Assembly (NCBI RefSeq): GCF_000518645.1
Contig: NZ_JADZ01000006.1
Span: 124,001-188,000 of the forward strand
Reading direction: 5' to 3'
DNA from: Curvibacter gracilis ATCC BAA-807
GTDB taxonomy: Bacteria > Pseudomonadota > Gammaproteobacteria > Burkholderiales > Burkholderiaceae_C
DNA: 64,000 nt
Shown: piece after piece, positions 34,348 to 43,411 of the stretch
How the letters are laid out: the number at the start of each line of letters is the position of its first letter
Numbering within the stretch: position 1 is the stretch's first letter
Translations under genes and position numbers: made by a program
Notes under the pieces: model-generated
What the model saw: the letters and a program-made list of their open reading frames with translations, nothing else
Databases searched by the model: none
Told to the model about the DNA's origin: nothing

Positions 34348-34833
34348 ATGGGCAACAAACTGTACGTCGGCAACCTGCCTTACTCGGTGCGCGACAACGA
34401 CCTGGAACAGGCTTTTGGCCAATTTGGTGCTGTGACCAGCGCCAAGGTCATGATGGAGCGTGACACCGGCCGCTCGAAGGGTTTCGGCTTTGTGGAAATG
34501 GCGAGCGACGCCGAAGCACAATCCGCCATCAACGGCATGAACGGTCAATCCCTCGGTGGCCGCAGCGTGGTGGTCAACGAAGCCCGCCCGATGGAACCCC
34601 GTCCCCCGCGTAGCGGTGGCGGCTTCGGCGGCGGCGGTGGTGGCGGCTACGGTGGTGGCGGCCGCAGCGGCGGCGGTGGTGGCGGCTTCGGCGGCGGCCG
34701 CAGCGGTGGTGGTGGCGGCGAAGGCGGCTTCCGCAGCCCCTACGGCGCTGGCCCGCGTGGCGGCAACGGCGGTGGCCGTGGCGGCTACGGCGGTGGTGGC
34801 GGCGGCGGCTACGGCGGCGGCAACAGCTACTGA
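34348..34833 (+). CDS. Glycine-rich RRM RNA-binding protein
   Basis: The 161-residue protein has a single RNA-recognition motif: NKLYVGNLPYSV (RNP2) and GRSKGFGFVEMASDAEA (RNP1) within residues 1-80. A tail of ~70 residues follows, made of GGGFGGGG- and GGGYGGG-type repeats with arginines, the architecture of cold-induced glycine-rich RNA-binding proteins of cyanobacteria and betaproteobacteria. It probably binds mRNA at low temperature. GAGGAG lies just upstream of the ATG at 34348. A terminator follows. Confidence 0.93.
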   Translation: MGNKLYVGNLPYSVRDNDLEQAFGQFGAVTSAKVMMERDTGRSKGFGFVEMASDAEAQSAINGMNGQSLGGRSVVVNEARPMEPRPPRSGGGFGGGGGGGYGGGGRSGGGGGGFGGGRSGGGGGEGGFRSPYGAGPRGGNGGGRGGYGGGGGGGYGGGNSY

Positions 34834-34877
34834 TCGGTTTTGAACCGTACGCACCTGGGCGTTCAACCAGGCAGGCA

Positions 34878-34904
34878 AAAGGCTCCCCAGGGAGCCTTTT
34901 TCTT
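34878..34904 (+). terminator. Intrinsic terminator of the RRM gene
   Basis: GGCTCC pairs with GGAGCC around a short CCAG loop, followed by five T, 45 bp after the stop codon. Confidence 0.9.
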
Positions 34905-34957
34905 TGGGTGGCCCACCCACAGCGCCAAACCGGGGCCCGCCGCTGGACGGTCTGGGC

Positions 34958-35749
34958 TCAGCCCTGCGATGACTGCCGGTGCTTGCGAGGGCGGCCCACC
35001 AGCAGGCGGTCGAACCAGGCATTGGGCAGGGCGCGCAACAGGCTGGCCACCACCCCCATCTGCCAAGGAATGACGCGGTATCGCACGCCCGCGAGGATGG
35101 CCCGGTAAGCGCTCTCGGCGAAGGCCTCGGGGCTCATGAGAAAGGGCATGCCGTAGCGGTTCTGGCGGGTCAGGGGCGTATCCACATAGCCGGGGCAGAT
35201 CGTGACCACCTTCACGCCATGGGGGCGCATCTCACCGCGCAGGCTCTCGCAATAGCTGATCACACCGGCCTTGCTGGCGCAATAGCCCCCATGGCCCGGC
35301 AGGCCACGGATGCCGGCCACGCTGCCCACGCCGACCAGGGTGCCGGCACCGCGCTGGACCATGCCAGTGATGAAAGGGTGGAAGGTGGCCGCCAGACCGA
35401 TGTTGTTGGTGGCAAAGATGCGGGCCAGCACCGCCAGATCCTCGCGCTCGGCGGTGTCCACCCCCACGCTGATGCCGGCATTGGCCACCACCACGTCGGG
35501 CAAGCCCTGTTGCTGCAGACAGGCCTGACCCGCCGCCACGATCTCATCGGTCACCGACACATCGGCCGGGTAGAGGGCGTAGCGCTCAGGGGCCAGGCCC
35601 TGCTGGTCGGCCCAGGCCTGCATCTCGGCGTGGCGCCGTGCCACCAGGGCCAGGCGCCAGCCGGCTTGGTAAAAACGCCAGGCCAGGGCCTGGCCGATGC
35701 CGCTGGAGGCACCGGTGATGAACACCAGGGGGCGCTGCGGCGGGCTCAT
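34958..35749 (-). CDS. SDR-family oxidoreductase
   Basis: The 263-residue protein is a classical short-chain dehydrogenase: VFITGASSGIGQALA (nucleotide motif TGxxxGxG), VVANAGIS, GVGSVAGIRG (catalytic serine) and YCASKAG (catalytic Tyr and Lys). A C-terminal basic tail (RPRKHRQSS) and hydrophobic patch near residue 235 may let it sit on the membrane. Substrate unknown. It begins seven bases after the end of lptC on the same strand, in the place where lptA is normally found. Confidence 0.85.
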   Translation of the reverse strand: MSPPQRPLVFITGASSGIGQALAWRFYQAGWRLALVARRHAEMQAWADQQGLAPERYALYPADVSVTDEIVAAGQACLQQQGLPDVVVANAGISVGVDTAEREDLAVLARIFATNNIGLAATFHPFITGMVQRGAGTLVGVGSVAGIRGLPGHGGYCASKAGVISYCESLRGEMRPHGVKVVTICPGYVDTPLTRQNRYGMPFLMSPEAFAESAYRAILAGVRYRVIPWQMGVVASLLRALPNAWFDRLLVGRPRKHRQSSQG

Positions 35750-35756
35750 GCGGCCC

Positions 35757-36419
35757 TCAGCGCCTGGGCTTCACGGCCACACCCGGCACCAGGGTGCCGT
35801 GCACATGGCCGCGCAGTTCGAGGGTGCGGGCCAGGTTGTCGAAATCCATGGCGTCGCCGGTGAAACGGTCATCGCCCCGGATCAGCACCACGGGCAGGTG
35901 GCTGCGCACTTTCTCGGTGTCGGTGAAGGCGTGCAGGAATTCGCTGCGGAACTCCATGCGCGGCGCCACCCGCCCGCTGGCATCGGTGAAAGGCTCGCGC
36001 ACCACCACCGCATTGCCGAACAACTGCACCTCGGTGCTGTCGCTGTTGCTCAAGGCCCGCTTGGCGGTGGCCACCGTGACCTGGCCCTCGGCGCTGTAGG
36101 AGCGCAGATGGACCTGGTCGATCTCCAGCGTGTCGGTGTCGGGGTAATGGCGCGCCTCGGTGCCGCGCACCTCGCTTTTCAGGCGGCCCTGGGGGTCAAA
36201 GGTCTTGACCGCGAAGTCGCGCATGAAATAGTCGGGCTCGTGGCGCGGCGCCTGCTGCGGGCCGGCGGGGGAGAACACCGGGGTGGTGCGCACCAGCCAA
36301 TAGGTGCCCAGGGCCAGCACGCCCATGAGCATCACGGGCAGGTAGATGGACAGGTGATCGAGGAGCAGGCGCAACAGGCCCAGGGCCGGCCGGCGCCGTG
36401 GCAGGGTGGCGGTGCTCAT
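35757..36419 (-). CDS. lptC: LPS export protein LptC
   Basis: The 220-residue protein has one N-terminal membrane anchor (HLSIYLPVMLMGVLALGTYWLVRTTP) and a periplasmic beta-jellyroll domain with the LptC pattern: EPDYFMRDFAVKTFDPQGRLKSEVRGTEARHYPDTDTLEIDQVHLR and LPVVLIRGDDRFTGDAMDFDNLARTLELRGHVHGTLVP. It passes lipopolysaccharide from the LptBFG pump to LptA. It overlaps kdsC by four bases. lptA and lptB do not follow, unlike in many Proteobacteria. Confidence 0.9.
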   Translation of the reverse strand: MSTATLPRRRPALGLLRLLLDHLSIYLPVMLMGVLALGTYWLVRTTPVFSPAGPQQAPRHEPDYFMRDFAVKTFDPQGRLKSEVRGTEARHYPDTDTLEIDQVHLRSYSAEGQVTVATAKRALSNSDSTEVQLFGNAVVVREPFTDASGRVAPRMEFRSEFLHAFTDTEKVRSHLPVVLIRGDDRFTGDAMDFDNLARTLELRGHVHGTLVPGVAVKPRR

Positions 36420-37012
36420 GAGGCGGCGTCCTGCAGCAGGCCGGCGTAGCGGCCGCTGGCCACCAGCAGCAGGTCGCAGAACTCACGCCCGGCCCCTTCG
36501 CCCCCGCGCAGCCGGGTGACATAGCGGGCGCAGGCCAGGACTTCGGGGTGGGCATTGGCCGGCGCGGCGGCAAAGGCACAGCGGCGCAGCACGGGCAGGT
36601 CGGGCCAGTCGTCGCCAATGGCGGCGGCCTGCGACCAGTCCAGGCCCAGGGCCTGCAGGGTCTGCTCGGCGGCCGGCCGCTTGTCTTCGGTGCCGTAATG
36701 CACATGGGTGATGCCCAGGGCCTGCAGGCGCCGACGCAGCGGCTGCGAATCACGGCCCGTGATGACCACCGGGGTGATGCCGGCGCGGGGCAGCAACTTC
36801 AGGCCATGGCCATCCAGGGTGCTGAAGCGCTTGAGCGTCTCGCCCGCCTCGCTGAAATACAGGCCGCCGTCGGTGAGCACACCGTCGACGTCAAAGAAGG
36901 CCACCTTCACGCCCTGGGCAGCCAGCAGCAGCTCGGGGTCGAAGCGCAGGGCGGGGAGCAAGGGCGCGAGGGGCGCCAGGGCGGTCACAGAGGCGGGGGC
37001 AGAAGGGTTCAC
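36416..37012 (-). CDS. kdsC: KDO 8-phosphate phosphatase KdsC
   Basis: The 198-residue HAD phosphatase has the nucleophile motif VAFFDVDGVLTDGGLYFS, GLKLLPRAGITPVVITGRDS and AAIGDDWPDLPVL, the KdsC layout without cap insertion. It hydrolyses KDO 8-phosphate during lipopolysaccharide synthesis. An N-terminal extension of ~30 residues precedes the core. Between kdsD (11 bp upstream) and lptC. Confidence 0.94.
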   Translation of the reverse strand: MNPSAPASVTALAPLAPLLPALRFDPELLLAAQGVKVAFFDVDGVLTDGGLYFSEAGETLKRFSTLDGHGLKLLPRAGITPVVITGRDSQPLRRRLQALGITHVHYGTEDKRPAAEQTLQALGLDWSQAAAIGDDWPDLPVLRRCAFAAAPANAHPEVLACARYVTRLRGGEGAGREFCDLLLVASGRYAGLLQDAAS

Positions 37013-37023
37013 AACGGGCTTTC

Positions 37024-38001
37024 TCAGATGACCTTGGCGCGCATCAGGTCGCCGATGTGCACGATGCCCACCAGGGTATCGTCGGGTTCGCAGACCAGCA
37101 CGCTGGTGATGCTGTGCTGCTCCATCAGGCTGGCGGCGTCCACGGCCAGCGCATCGCTGCGGATGCGGCGCGGGCGCGGGTGCATCACCTCGCGGGCCAC
37201 CACGCCGCGCAGATCCACGCCCTGCTCGATCAGGCGGCGCAGATCGCCGTCGGTGAAGATGCCCACCACGGCGCCGGCCTCATCGACCACGGCCGAGGCG
37301 CCCAGGCCCTTGACGCTCATCTCACGCATCAGCTCCAGGAAGGGCACCTCGGGCCGGACCCTGGGCACGGCATCCCCGCGCCGCATGACGTCGCCCACAT
37401 GGGTGAGCAGCCTGCGGCCCAGGGCACCGCCCGGGTGGGAGCGCGCAAAGTCTTCGGCGCCAAAGCCCCGTGCTTCCAGCAGGGCCACGGCCAGAGCGTC
37501 GCCCAGGGCCATCTGGGCGGTGGTGCTGGCGGTGGGTGCCAGCTTGAGGGGGCAGGCCTCGGTTTCAACGCCGCTGTCGATCACCAGATCGGCGTGGCGC
37601 GCCAGCGAAGACTGGGCGCCGCCGGTCATGGCGATCAGCAAGGCCCCCAGGCGCTTGACCACGGGCAAGATGGCGTCCAGCTCGGCCGACTCACCGCTGT
37701 TGGAGATGGCCAGCACCACATCGGCCGCCGTGATCATGCCCAGGTCGCCGTGGCTGGCCTCGGCCGGGTGCACAAACAGGGCCGGGGTACCGGTGGAGGC
37801 CAGGGTGGCCGCGATCTTGCGGCCCACATGGCCGCTCTTGCCCATGCCGGTGACCACCACACGCCCCTGCGTGGCCAGGATGCGCCGCACCACCTCCACA
37901 AACGCGGCCCCGGTGCGGGCCTTGAGGCCCTGGACCGCAGCGGCCTCGATGTCAAAGGTTTGCAAGGCGCGGCTCAGCACCTGTTGGGGATCAAATGTCA
38001 T
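37024..38001 (-). CDS. kdsD: D-arabinose 5-phosphate isomerase KdsD
   Basis: The 325-residue protein has an N-terminal sugar isomerase (SIS) domain (GRVVVTGMGKSGHVGRKIAATLASTGTPALFVHPAEASHGDLGMI, then AISNSGES) and two C-terminal CBS domains (VGDVMRRGDAVPRV... and REVMHPRPRRIRSDALAVDAASLMEQHSITSVLV). It turns ribulose 5-phosphate into arabinose 5-phosphate, the first step to KDO. First gene of kdsD-kdsC-lptC, divergent from the antiporter gene. Confidence 0.95.
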   Translation of the reverse strand: MTFDPQQVLSRALQTFDIEAAAVQGLKARTGAAFVEVVRRILATQGRVVVTGMGKSGHVGRKIAATLASTGTPALFVHPAEASHGDLGMITAADVVLAISNSGESAELDAILPVVKRLGALLIAMTGGAQSSLARHADLVIDSGVETEACPLKLAPTASTTAQMALGDALAVALLEARGFGAEDFARSHPGGALGRRLLTHVGDVMRRGDAVPRVRPEVPFLELMREMSVKGLGASAVVDEAGAVVGIFTDGDLRRLIEQGVDLRGVVAREVMHPRPRRIRSDALAVDAASLMEQHSITSVLVCEPDDTLVGIVHIGDLMRAKVI

Positions 38002-38060
38002 GCCGGTGATTTTATCGACCGCACCATGCCCGCAACATCTGTGGGCTAGTATCGAACGCT

Positions 38061-40046
38061 ATGACCTCACTGGAACTCACGCTGCTTTACCTGCTGGCCG
38101 CCGTGCTGGGCGTGGTGGGCTGCCGCAGCCTGAAGCTGCCCCCGATGCTGGGCTACCTGATCGCGGGCGTGCTGATCGGCCCCCATGCACTGGCCCTGGC
38201 CCAGAACTCGGAAGGGGTGCGCCACCTGGGCGAGTTCGGGGTGGTGTTCCTGATGTTCGCGATCGGGCTGGAGTTCAGCCTGCCCAAACTGCGCGCCATG
38301 CGCCGCCATGTGTTCGGCCTGGGCCTGTTGCAGGTGCTGCTGACCATCGGCCTGGGCACGTTGGGTTCGCTGTTCCTGTCGGTGCTGGCGCCCACGCTCT
38401 GGAAGATGGGCTGGCAGACGGCCCTGGCCCTGTCCGGCGCCATGGCCATGAGCAGCACGGCCATCGTGGTCAAGCTGATGGCCGAGCGGCTGGAGCTGGA
38501 GAGCGAGCACGGCAAGCGGGTGATGGGCGTGCTGCTGTTCCAGGATCTGGCCGTGGTGCCCCTGCTGGTGCTGATCCCGGCCCTGAGCAGCCCGCCCAAC
38601 CAGTTGCTGACCGAGCTGGGCGTGGCCATGCTGAAAGCCGGTGCGCTGGTGGCCCTGCTGCTGGTGGGGGGGCAGCGCGTGATGCGCTGGTGGCTCACCC
38701 TGGTGGCGCGGCGCAAGAGCGATGAGCTGTTCATGCTCAACCTGCTGCTGATCACCCTGGGCCTGTCCTGGCTCACCGAGACCGCCGGGCTGAGCCTGGC
38801 GCTGGGCGCCTTCATTGCCGGCATGCTGGTGTCCGAGACCGAATACAAGCACCAGGTGGAGATCGACATCCGCCCCTTCCACGACGTGCTGCTGGGGCTG
38901 TTCTTCATCACCATCGGCATGATGCTGGACTGGCACATCGTGCTCGAGCGCTGGGGCCTGGTGCTGGTGCTGCTGCTGATGCCGGTGCTGCTCAAGCTCA
39001 CCCTGGTGGCGGTGCTGGCCCGCACCCTGGGCGCCACGGCCGGGGTGTCGCTGCGCACCGGCCTGTACCTGGCCCAGGCCGGTGAGTTCGGCTTTGTGCT
39101 GCTGTCGCTGGCGCAAGAGCACAAGCTGCTGTCGCCCGAGCTGACCAACCCGATCCTGGCGGCCATGGTGCTGTCGATGCTGGCCACGCCGTTTCTGATC
39201 ATGTACAGCAACCGGATCGTGATGAAGCTGGTGGCCAGCGAATGGCTGCAGCAGTCGCTGCAGATGACCACCATTGCGCGCAAATCGATCAACACCAGCA
39301 AGCACGTGATCATCTGCGGCTATGGCCGCTGCGGCCAGAACCTGGCACGCATGCTGGAGCGCGAAGGCATTCCCTACATGGCGCTCGACCTCGACCCCGA
39401 CCGGGTGCGCAAGGCGGCGGCCGCCGGCGACTCGGTGGTGTTTGGCGATGCGGCCCGGCTGCAGGCCCTGATGGCCGCGGGCCTGGCCCGGGCCAGCGCG
39501 GTGGTGGTGACCTACCTGGAAGTGCCCAGCGCCCTGAAGGTGCTGGCCAATGCGCGTTCGCACGCGGCCCATGTGCCGGTGATCGTGCGCACCCAGGACG
39601 ATCACGATCTGGAAAAGCTGCAGGCCGCCGGCGCCACCGAGGTGGTGCCCGAGGCGATCGAAGGCTCGCTGATGCTGGCCAGCCACGCCCTGGCCCTGGT
39701 CGGGGTGCCCATGCGCCGGGTGATCCGCGTGGTGCAGGACCAGCGCGATGCACGCTACAACCTGCTGCGGGGCTACTTCCACGGGGCCGACGATGACACC
39801 GGGCTGGAGCGCGATCAGGAGCGGCTGCACACCGTCACCCTGCCCGAAGCCAGCCGCCAGGCCGGCCGCCTGCTGGGCCACCTGGTGCTGCAGGCGATGG
39901 GGGTGCGGGTGCTCAGCCTGCGCCGGCACGGCGGGCAATTGGCGCCCATTGCGGATGACACGCCGCTGATGCCCGGCGACACCCTGGTGTTGTCCGGTCG
40001 CCCAGAACCCCTGGCCCTGGCCGAGGAAAAGCTGCTGCGGGGGTGA
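38061..40046 (+). CDS. CPA2-family cation/proton antiporter with RCK domains (KefB/YbaL type)
   Basis: The 661-residue protein has about twelve membrane spans (residues 1-390: LGYLIAGVLIGPHAL, GVVFLMFAIGLEFSLPKL, SGAMAMSSTAIVVKL, LGAFIAGMLVSET), then a cytoplasmic RCK_N domain (HVIICGYGRCGQNLARMLEREGIPYMALDLD, NAD-binding GxGxxG) and a C-terminal TrkA_C domain (LLGHLVLQAMGVRVLSL...PGDTLVLSG). It is a K+ or Na+/H+ antiporter or glutathione-gated efflux system of the KefB/YbaL group. The CPA2-kdsD divergent arrangement is common in Burkholderiales. Confidence 0.9.
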   Translation: MTSLELTLLYLLAAVLGVVGCRSLKLPPMLGYLIAGVLIGPHALALAQNSEGVRHLGEFGVVFLMFAIGLEFSLPKLRAMRRHVFGLGLLQVLLTIGLGTLGSLFLSVLAPTLWKMGWQTALALSGAMAMSSTAIVVKLMAERLELESEHGKRVMGVLLFQDLAVVPLLVLIPALSSPPNQLLTELGVAMLKAGALVALLLVGGQRVMRWWLTLVARRKSDELFMLNLLLITLGLSWLTETAGLSLALGAFIAGMLVSETEYKHQVEIDIRPFHDVLLGLFFITIGMMLDWHIVLERWGLVLVLLLMPVLLKLTLVAVLARTLGATAGVSLRTGLYLAQAGEFGFVLLSLAQEHKLLSPELTNPILAAMVLSMLATPFLIMYSNRIVMKLVASEWLQQSLQMTTIARKSINTSKHVIICGYGRCGQNLARMLEREGIPYMALDLDPDRVRKAAAAGDSVVFGDAARLQALMAAGLARASAVVVTYLEVPSALKVLANARSHAAHVPVIVRTQDDHDLEKLQAAGATEVVPEAIEGSLMLASHALALVGVPMRRVIRVVQDQRDARYNLLRGYFHGADDDTGLERDQERLHTVTLPEASRQAGRLLGHLVLQAMGVRVLSLRRHGGQLAPIADDTPLMPGDTLVLSGRPEPLALAEEKLLRG

Positions 40047-40066
40047 TCAGCTGAAAGAGCGCTGGC

Positions 40067-41374
40067 TCAGGCTGCCTCGCGCACGGCCAGGTCCAACGGC
40101 CGCCCCTCGGACTGCTCATAGCGTCGGATGCGGTCGATCAGGCCCTGGGTGAGCTTCTGGCCGGCTGCCAGCAACACCACGCCCTCGGGGGTGGTGAGGT
40201 CCTTGCCCAGCACCATGCCGGGGGCCAGGCCCTCGGCGCTGACCGGCTGGAGCTTGACCACCCGAGGCACTTCGACCTGGGTCAGCTGCAGGATCACGTC
40301 CACCACTTCCGGATCGAACTGGATGCCCCGGGCGCGCTGCATCAGCGTCTGGGCTTCGGCCTGCTTGAGCTGGGCCCCGGTCAGGTGGCCTTGCAGCAGG
40401 TCGTCCCAGGTGTCGGCCACGGCCAGGATGCGGCTGCCCAAGGGGATGGCACTGCCAGCGATCTTGTCGGGGTAGCCCTTGCCATCAAACCGCTCGTGGT
40501 GGGCGCGGATCAGGCTGGCCACGGCCTGCATGTCGTCCAGCGCCATCAGGGACTGGGCGCCCAGCGCGGCATGGCGCTGGTAGAGCTGCATTTCGTCCGG
40601 CGTGTAGCGGCCCACCGGCTTGGCCAGCAGGGTGTCGGGCACCGCCATGAAGCCGATGTCGTGCAGCAGGCCCGCCACAAAGATGTCCTGCACCTGGTCG
40701 CTGGGCACTTCCATGGCCACGGCGATGCGCCGCGCCAGATCGGCCACCCGCTTGCCATGGCCGCCCAGCAGGCCGTTGCGCATTTCCAGCAGGCCCGCAA
40801 ACACGCGGATGGTGGTGAGGTAGTTCTTCTTGAGCCTGTCGTGCGCCACGCCCAGCTCGGCCGTGCGTTCGGCCACCCGCTGCTCAAGACCGGTGTTGAG
40901 CACCTGGAGTTCTTCGTTCTGTACCTGGGTGAGTTGCTGCAGACGGTCGCGCTCACGCTGCAGAATCTGACGCTCGGCGGCCTGACGCACGGTCAGGCGC
41001 AGCTCGGTCTCGTCCCAGGGCTTGTGGATGTAGCGGTAGATCTGGCCCTCGTTGATGGCCAGGATGGTGGCATCCATGTCGGCATAGCCGGTGAGCAGCA
41101 CCCGGGCGGTGCCGGGCCAGCGGGCGCGCACCTCGGCCAGCAGGCGGGCACCATCCATCACGGGCATGCGCATGTCGCTGACCACCACATCCACCGGCTC
41201 GGCTTCGAGCAGCGCCAGCGCCTCGGCCCCACTGCCGGCGGTGAGGATGCGACAGCCCTCGGTGCGCAGCACCCGGCGCAAGGCCGACAGGATGCTGGGC
41301 TCATCGTCCACGCACAGCACGCTCCAGGACGCCATCAAGGCGCTGTCGGGGTTGACAACAGGGGTCTCGTCCAT
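40067..41374 (-). CDS. Response regulator with HD-GYP phosphodiesterase domain
   Basis: The 435-residue protein has a receiver domain (WSVLCVDDEPSILSALRRV, phosphoacceptor Asp in VVVSDMRMPVMDG, LLTGYADMDATI) at residues ~14-130. A coiled-coil linker (RDRLQQLTQVQNEELQVL) follows, then an HD-GYP domain with LLHDIGFMAVPD and AHHERFDGKGYPDKIAG, the intact HD and GYP motifs. It likely hydrolyses cyclic di-GMP when phosphorylated by the kinase encoded 8 bp upstream. Last gene of the coupled signalling unit. Confidence 0.9.
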   Translation of the reverse strand: MDETPVVNPDSALMASWSVLCVDDEPSILSALRRVLRTEGCRILTAGSGAEALALLEAEPVDVVVSDMRMPVMDGARLLAEVRARWPGTARVLLTGYADMDATILAINEGQIYRYIHKPWDETELRLTVRQAAERQILQRERDRLQQLTQVQNEELQVLNTGLEQRVAERTAELGVAHDRLKKNYLTTIRVFAGLLEMRNGLLGGHGKRVADLARRIAVAMEVPSDQVQDIFVAGLLHDIGFMAVPDTLLAKPVGRYTPDEMQLYQRHAALGAQSLMALDDMQAVASLIRAHHERFDGKGYPDKIAGSAIPLGSRILAVADTWDDLLQGHLTGAQLKQAEAQTLMQRARGIQFDPEVVDVILQLTQVEVPRVVKLQPVSAEGLAPGMVLGKDLTTPEGVVLLAAGQKLTQGLIDRIRRYEQSEGRPLDLAVREAA

Positions 41375-41382
41375 GGCGGTCC

Positions 41383-42330
41383 TCAGGCCGGCTGCGCCTG
41401 GCGCACGGGCAAGGTGATGCGAAAACGGGTGCCCTGCCCCAGTTGGGAGCTGACCTCCATGCGCCCGGCATGCTTCTGGACGATGCCGTAGGACAGCGAC
41501 AGCCCCAGTCCCGTGCCCTGGCCCACCGGCTTGGTGGTGAAGAAGGGGTCAAAGATGCGTGACAGGTTCTCGGGGGCGATGCCACAGCCATTGTCGGCCA
41601 CCTCGATCCACACCTCGGAGCCCTCATGCCCGGTGCGCAGCGTGATGGTGCCGCGCTCGGCCGTGATGGCATGGGCCGCATTGACCAGCAGGTTCATGAA
41701 CACCTGGTTGATTTCCGAGGGCAGGCATTGCACCTCGGGCAGTTCGCCGAACTCACGCACCACGTCGGCCTTGTATTTGATTTCGTTGTTGACGATGTTG
41801 AGCGTGGAATTGAGGCCGTTGTGCAGGTTGACCCATTCCCACTCCTGGCGGGCGTCGACGCGGGAGAAATCCTTCAGGTCCTGCACGATCTTGCGCACCC
41901 GCTGGATGCCGTCGCGCGACTCATTCATGAGGCTGGGGATGTCGTCCTTGAGGTATTCGATCTCCAGTTCTTCGTACAGGGCGCGCAGACGGGCGGCCAC
42001 CGGGCTGCTGCCCAGCTCGCTTTCGGCCTGCTCGTAGGCCGACAGCATCTGGAACAGGTCCTGCAGGTACTTCTCGAGGGTGCTGAAGTTGGAGAAGATG
42101 AAACCGATGGGGTTGTTGATCTCGTGCGCCACCCCGGCAGCCAGTTGCCCGATGGAGGCCAGCTTCTCCGACTGGATCAGCTTGGTGCGGGCATCGGAGA
42201 GCTTGCCGTTGAGCTCCTTGAGCTCTTCGTTGGCCTTGAGCAGCTCGCTGACCATGGCACGGACCTGCTCCATGGACATCTGGTCCAGCAGGGCATCAGG
42301 CAAGCCGTTTTCGGGAAGTTCGATGTTCAT
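41383..42330 (-). CDS. Cytoplasmic histidine kinase
   Basis: The 315-residue kinase lacks membrane spans. A short coiled N-terminus leads into the phospho-acceptor motif LAAGVAHEINNPIGFIFSN (His near residue 69), and the ATP-binding domain has NLLVNAAHAI, VADNGCGIAPENLSRIFDPFFTTKPVGQGTGLGLSLSYGIVQKHAG. It probably phosphorylates the HD-GYP regulator encoded next. Its ATG overlaps the HDOD gene stop by four bases. Confidence 0.92.
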   Translation of the reverse strand: MNIELPENGLPDALLDQMSMEQVRAMVSELLKANEELKELNGKLSDARTKLIQSEKLASIGQLAAGVAHEINNPIGFIFSNFSTLEKYLQDLFQMLSAYEQAESELGSSPVAARLRALYEELEIEYLKDDIPSLMNESRDGIQRVRKIVQDLKDFSRVDARQEWEWVNLHNGLNSTLNIVNNEIKYKADVVREFGELPEVQCLPSEINQVFMNLLVNAAHAITAERGTITLRTGHEGSEVWIEVADNGCGIAPENLSRIFDPFFTTKPVGQGTGLGLSLSYGIVQKHAGRMEVSSQLGQGTRFRITLPVRQAQPA

Positions 42331-43202
42331 GCCGCAATCTCCTGCTTGGGACGAAGGATCGCCCTCAGTTGTTCGAACTCTTGCTCGACACGGGCCAGCA
42401 GGCGCGGCATGTTCTGCCGCGTTGGGGCCAGGCGGCTCCAGGCGCCTGGGTGCAGCGGGGGAACCGCCTCATGGGCCACGCCGGCCAGATCCAGGGCGTG
42501 CACCAGCGCATTGGCGCCGTGCACCAGGTCCGTGAGACTGAGCTGCGCACTGTCAGGTGGGTTGTGGTGCCGTTCAATGGCCTGCACCACCTCGGGCGCA
42601 AAATGCCAATGCCCAGCCAGCCAGGCCCCCACCTCGGCGTGCGAGACCCCCAGCAGGGCCAGCTCGGCCTGCAGGTGCGGGGCGTCGTTCTCAACCGCCC
42701 ACTGCAGGGCCTGCGCCATCTCTACGGGATAGAGGCTGTCCAACACCAGCAGGCCGACATCGTGCAGCAGGCCGGCCGTGAAGGCGGAGGCCTCGTCCAG
42801 GCCCTGCTCCTCGGCCAGGGCACGGGCCGCCACAGCACAGCCGATGGAATGGCACCAGAACTCCTCCAGGTGCAGCGCCTTGCCATGCATCTGGTCGAAC
42901 TGCACGGTCAGCACCGCGGCCAGCACCAGGGTGCCCAGCGGACGCAGGCCCAGGATATTGATGCCGTCCCGGATCGAGGTGATGCGCCCCGACATGCCAT
43001 AGAACGGCGAATTGGCCAGTTGCAGCACCTTGGCTGCCAGGGCCTGGTCCAGCGAAAGCGTTTCGGCAATCGGATCCAGGTTCACGTCCTGTTGCTGCAG
43101 CAAGGACATGAGTTGAACCACCACCGCAGGCAGTGAGGGCAAGGCGTGCACCTGATCGATGCAACGCGCCCGGTCCAGCGGCAGAACGTGGGGCAGGTTC
43201 AT
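42327..43202 (-). CDS. HDOD-domain signalling protein
   Basis: The 291-residue protein is a single HDOD domain: LPSLPAVVVQLMSLLQQQDVNLDPIAETLSLDQALAAKVLQLANSPFYG, INILGLRPLGTLVLAAVL and AFTAGLLHDVGLLVLDS. HDOD proteins lack catalytic HD function and act as signalling adaptors, often with c-di-GMP circuits. Overlaps its neighbours on both sides by four bases. Confidence 0.88.
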   Translation of the reverse strand: MNLPHVLPLDRARCIDQVHALPSLPAVVVQLMSLLQQQDVNLDPIAETLSLDQALAAKVLQLANSPFYGMSGRITSIRDGINILGLRPLGTLVLAAVLTVQFDQMHGKALHLEEFWCHSIGCAVAARALAEEQGLDEASAFTAGLLHDVGLLVLDSLYPVEMAQALQWAVENDAPHLQAELALLGVSHAEVGAWLAGHWHFAPEVVQAIERHHNPPDSAQLSLTDLVHGANALVHALDLAGVAHEAVPPLHPGAWSRLAPTRQNMPRLLARVEQEFEQLRAILRPKQEIAA

Positions 43203-43405
43203 TCGTGGACTCCACGGTGGTCGGCCAGGATCTGGCGCAGGGGGTGGGCCTGGCAGCGGCGGAACAGGTAGGCCAGCCGTGCGCCGGGCGTGGCGGGGTC
43301 CTCAGGCAGCCCGGCGACATCCAGCAGCACGACCGGGCCAGGCGGCGGCAAAGCCGGGGCAGGCGAGGCCGCTTCTTCAACAGGGATCAGGGTCTGTGCG
43401 GGCAT
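43199..43405 (-). CDS. Small protein of unknown function, coupled to the HDOD gene
   Basis: A 68-residue reading frame fills the gap between the large PAS protein and the HDOD gene. It begins seven bases after the stop of the former, and its stop overlaps the HDOD start (ATGA). The sequence is proline/alanine-rich at first, then VVLLDVAGLPEDPATPGARLAYLFRRCQAHPLRQIL. Not a known family, but the exact coupling makes a real gene likely. Confidence 0.5.
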   Translation of the reverse strand: MPAQTLIPVEEAASPAPALPPPGPVVLLDVAGLPEDPATPGARLAYLFRRCQAHPLRQILADHRGVHE

Positions 43406-43411
43406 GGTTCG

